Below, one piece after another: positions 10,554-10,973 of a stretch of 10,973 bases of DNA; position 1 is the stretch's first letter, and every line of letters starts with the position of its first letter. Where the stretch lies: positions 1 to 10,973 of the forward strand of contig NZFT01000083.1 of assembly GCA_002690755.1 (NCBI GenBank), written 5' to 3'. The notes under the pieces were generated by a model, which saw nothing but the letters and a program-made list of their open reading frames with translations, did not search any database and was not told where the DNA came from. Origin of the DNA: Phycisphaerae bacterium. GTDB lineage: Bacteria > Planctomycetota > Phycisphaerae > Phycisphaerales > SM1A02. Made by a program: the position numbers and the translations under genes.

Positions 10554-10661
10554 ATGCTCACCGAGGATCTCATCACCGTGGCCTGGACCACCGCCTGCAT
10601 CGCCGCGAGCCTCTACGCCTTCCATCGATGGAATGTCGGAGGCGTCTCACCGGACCACTGA
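10554..10661 (+). CDS. 35-residue single-span membrane miniprotein, function unknown
   Basis: The product begins MLTEDLITVAWTTACIAASL and ends in a short polar tail with HRWN and PDH. Residues about 6-22 are hydrophobic enough for one membrane span, with charged residues (E4, D5) before it and H24, R25 after it, which favours an N-out orientation. The strong Shine-Dalgarno and the in-frame stop support translation. The same frame is open further upstream to 10431, but that part shows no supporting start signal. No family is recognised. Three hairpins start about 50 bases after the stop and may end its transcript. Confidence 0.5.
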   Translation: MLTEDLITVAWTTACIAASLYAFHRWNVGGVSPDH

Positions 10662-10712
10662 CCCCCGTTCGACGGCCATTTTCAGGGAATTTGGAATCGA
10701 GAGAGAGAGCGC

Positions 10713-10795
10713 GTGCCCCCGGGCACGGGACACGACACGGCTTCCGGGCCGTGTCGTGTCGTTTCGGCCCTGAGAAGGCCGGGATCATGCCCGGC
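10713..10795. repeat. Cluster of three tight hairpins (possible T-poor terminator)
   Basis: Hairpin 1 is GTGCC/GGCAC (10713-10726). Hairpin 2 is a perfect 13-bp stem (10729-10741 with 10748-10760, loop TTCCGG), the longest perfect stem in the window. Hairpin 3 is GCCGGG/CCCGGC (10778-10795). Only GTTTC follows hairpin 2, so none is a textbook terminator. They separate the miniprotein from the next promoter and could block read-through or protect the 3' end of the mRNA. Confidence 0.6.
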
Positions 10796-10799
10796 GGAC

Positions 10800-10808
10800 T
10801 GCTAGAAT
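10800..10808 (+). promoter_or_regulatory. Extended -10 promoter of the right-edge gene
   Basis: TGC followed by TAGAAT (10803-10808) matches five of six consensus -10 bases plus the TGN extension. No -35 is evident 17 bases upstream, where hairpin 3 lies; extended -10 promoters can work without one. Transcription would start near 10815, just before the tandem repeat. Confidence 0.5.
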
Positions 10809-10820
10809 CCTCACGCGAAT

Positions 10821-10908
10821 CCGCAGCACCTCCGCAGCACCTCCGCAGCACCTCCGCAGCACCTCCGCAGTACCTCCGCAGTACCTCCGCAGTACCTCCG
10901 CAGTACCT
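10821..10908 (+). repeat. Eight-copy 11-bp tandem repeat
   Basis: Eight uninterrupted copies of an 11-base unit: four read CCGCAGCACCT, then four read CCGCAGTACCT. There are no spacers, so it is not a CRISPR array. The period is close to one DNA helical turn. It lies between the extended -10 promoter and the start codon at 10931, so it should be transcribed as 5' leader. Confidence 0.97.
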
Positions 10909-10930
10909 CGCCGACCGGAAATTCAGCGTC

Positions 10931-10973
10931 ATGCGTCATCTTCACGCCATTCTTGCCGCCGCCCTCCTCCCGT
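10931..10973 (+). CDS. Start of a putative secreted protein gene (3' partial)
   Basis: Only 14 codons are visible: MRHLHAILAAALLP. A positive N-terminus followed by an Ala/Leu run is what a signal peptide start looks like. A GGAA lies 10 bases upstream, a weak Shine-Dalgarno. The promoter-leader-ATG order supports a real gene, but the product cannot be named because the sequence ends here. Confidence 0.45.
   Translation, partial: MRHLHAILAAALLP

Noticed and set aside
10821..10908. CRISPR array
   Set aside because: The repeat unit is 11 bases, directly adjacent and without spacers; there are no cas genes.
10573..10932. 119-residue - strand ORF with Cys/Gly-rich repeats
   Set aside because: Its repetitive part is only the 11-bp array read in cycling frames, and it crosses the hairpin cluster and an oppositely oriented promoter.

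Overview
The window is high-GC bacterial chromosome (roughly two thirds G+C by eye, strong G/C preference at third codon positions). The outsized SecA (about 1,390 residues, with large insertions), the M14 peptidase carrying Asp-rich loops, and tRNA genes with no encoded CCA fit a planctomycete, perhaps of the Phycisphaerae. That placement is inference from protein style, not a database match.

Left part (1-2986, + strand): the 3' part of a zinc carboxypeptidase-like M14 gene runs into an HI0933/BaiN-type FAD oxidoreductase. They are joined by a 10-codon mini-frame that overlaps both genes (ATGA, then GTGA). A tRNA with a CAU anticodon follows. Facing it on the - strand is a CopA-like P1B-type metal ATPase (2996-5251), with only 9 bases between the two 3' ends.

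Central part (5252-10110, + strand): a 180-base divergent intergenic region holds a candidate sigma70-type promoter. It leads into a 113-residue exported or membrane-anchored small protein, a 155-base structured intercistronic leader, and secA. A short signal-bearing ORF just upstream of secA, ending in a Pro-rich tail and followed at once by a strong hairpin, is the layout of known secA-regulating arrest peptides (SecM type). This is the most interesting candidate in the window. SecA itself has three internal insertions, one holding a three-copy Trp-Ala repeat, and an unusual C-terminus without the zinc-binding SEC-C motif.

Right part (10111-10973): a promoter, tRNA-Lys(CUU) and a very clear intrinsic terminator form one unit. 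Then come a 35-residue membrane miniprotein with a strong ribosome binding site, a cluster of three tight hairpins, an extended -10 promoter, an eight-copy 11-bp tandem repeat lying in the presumed 5' leader, and the first codons of a gene that starts like a signal peptide and runs off the window.
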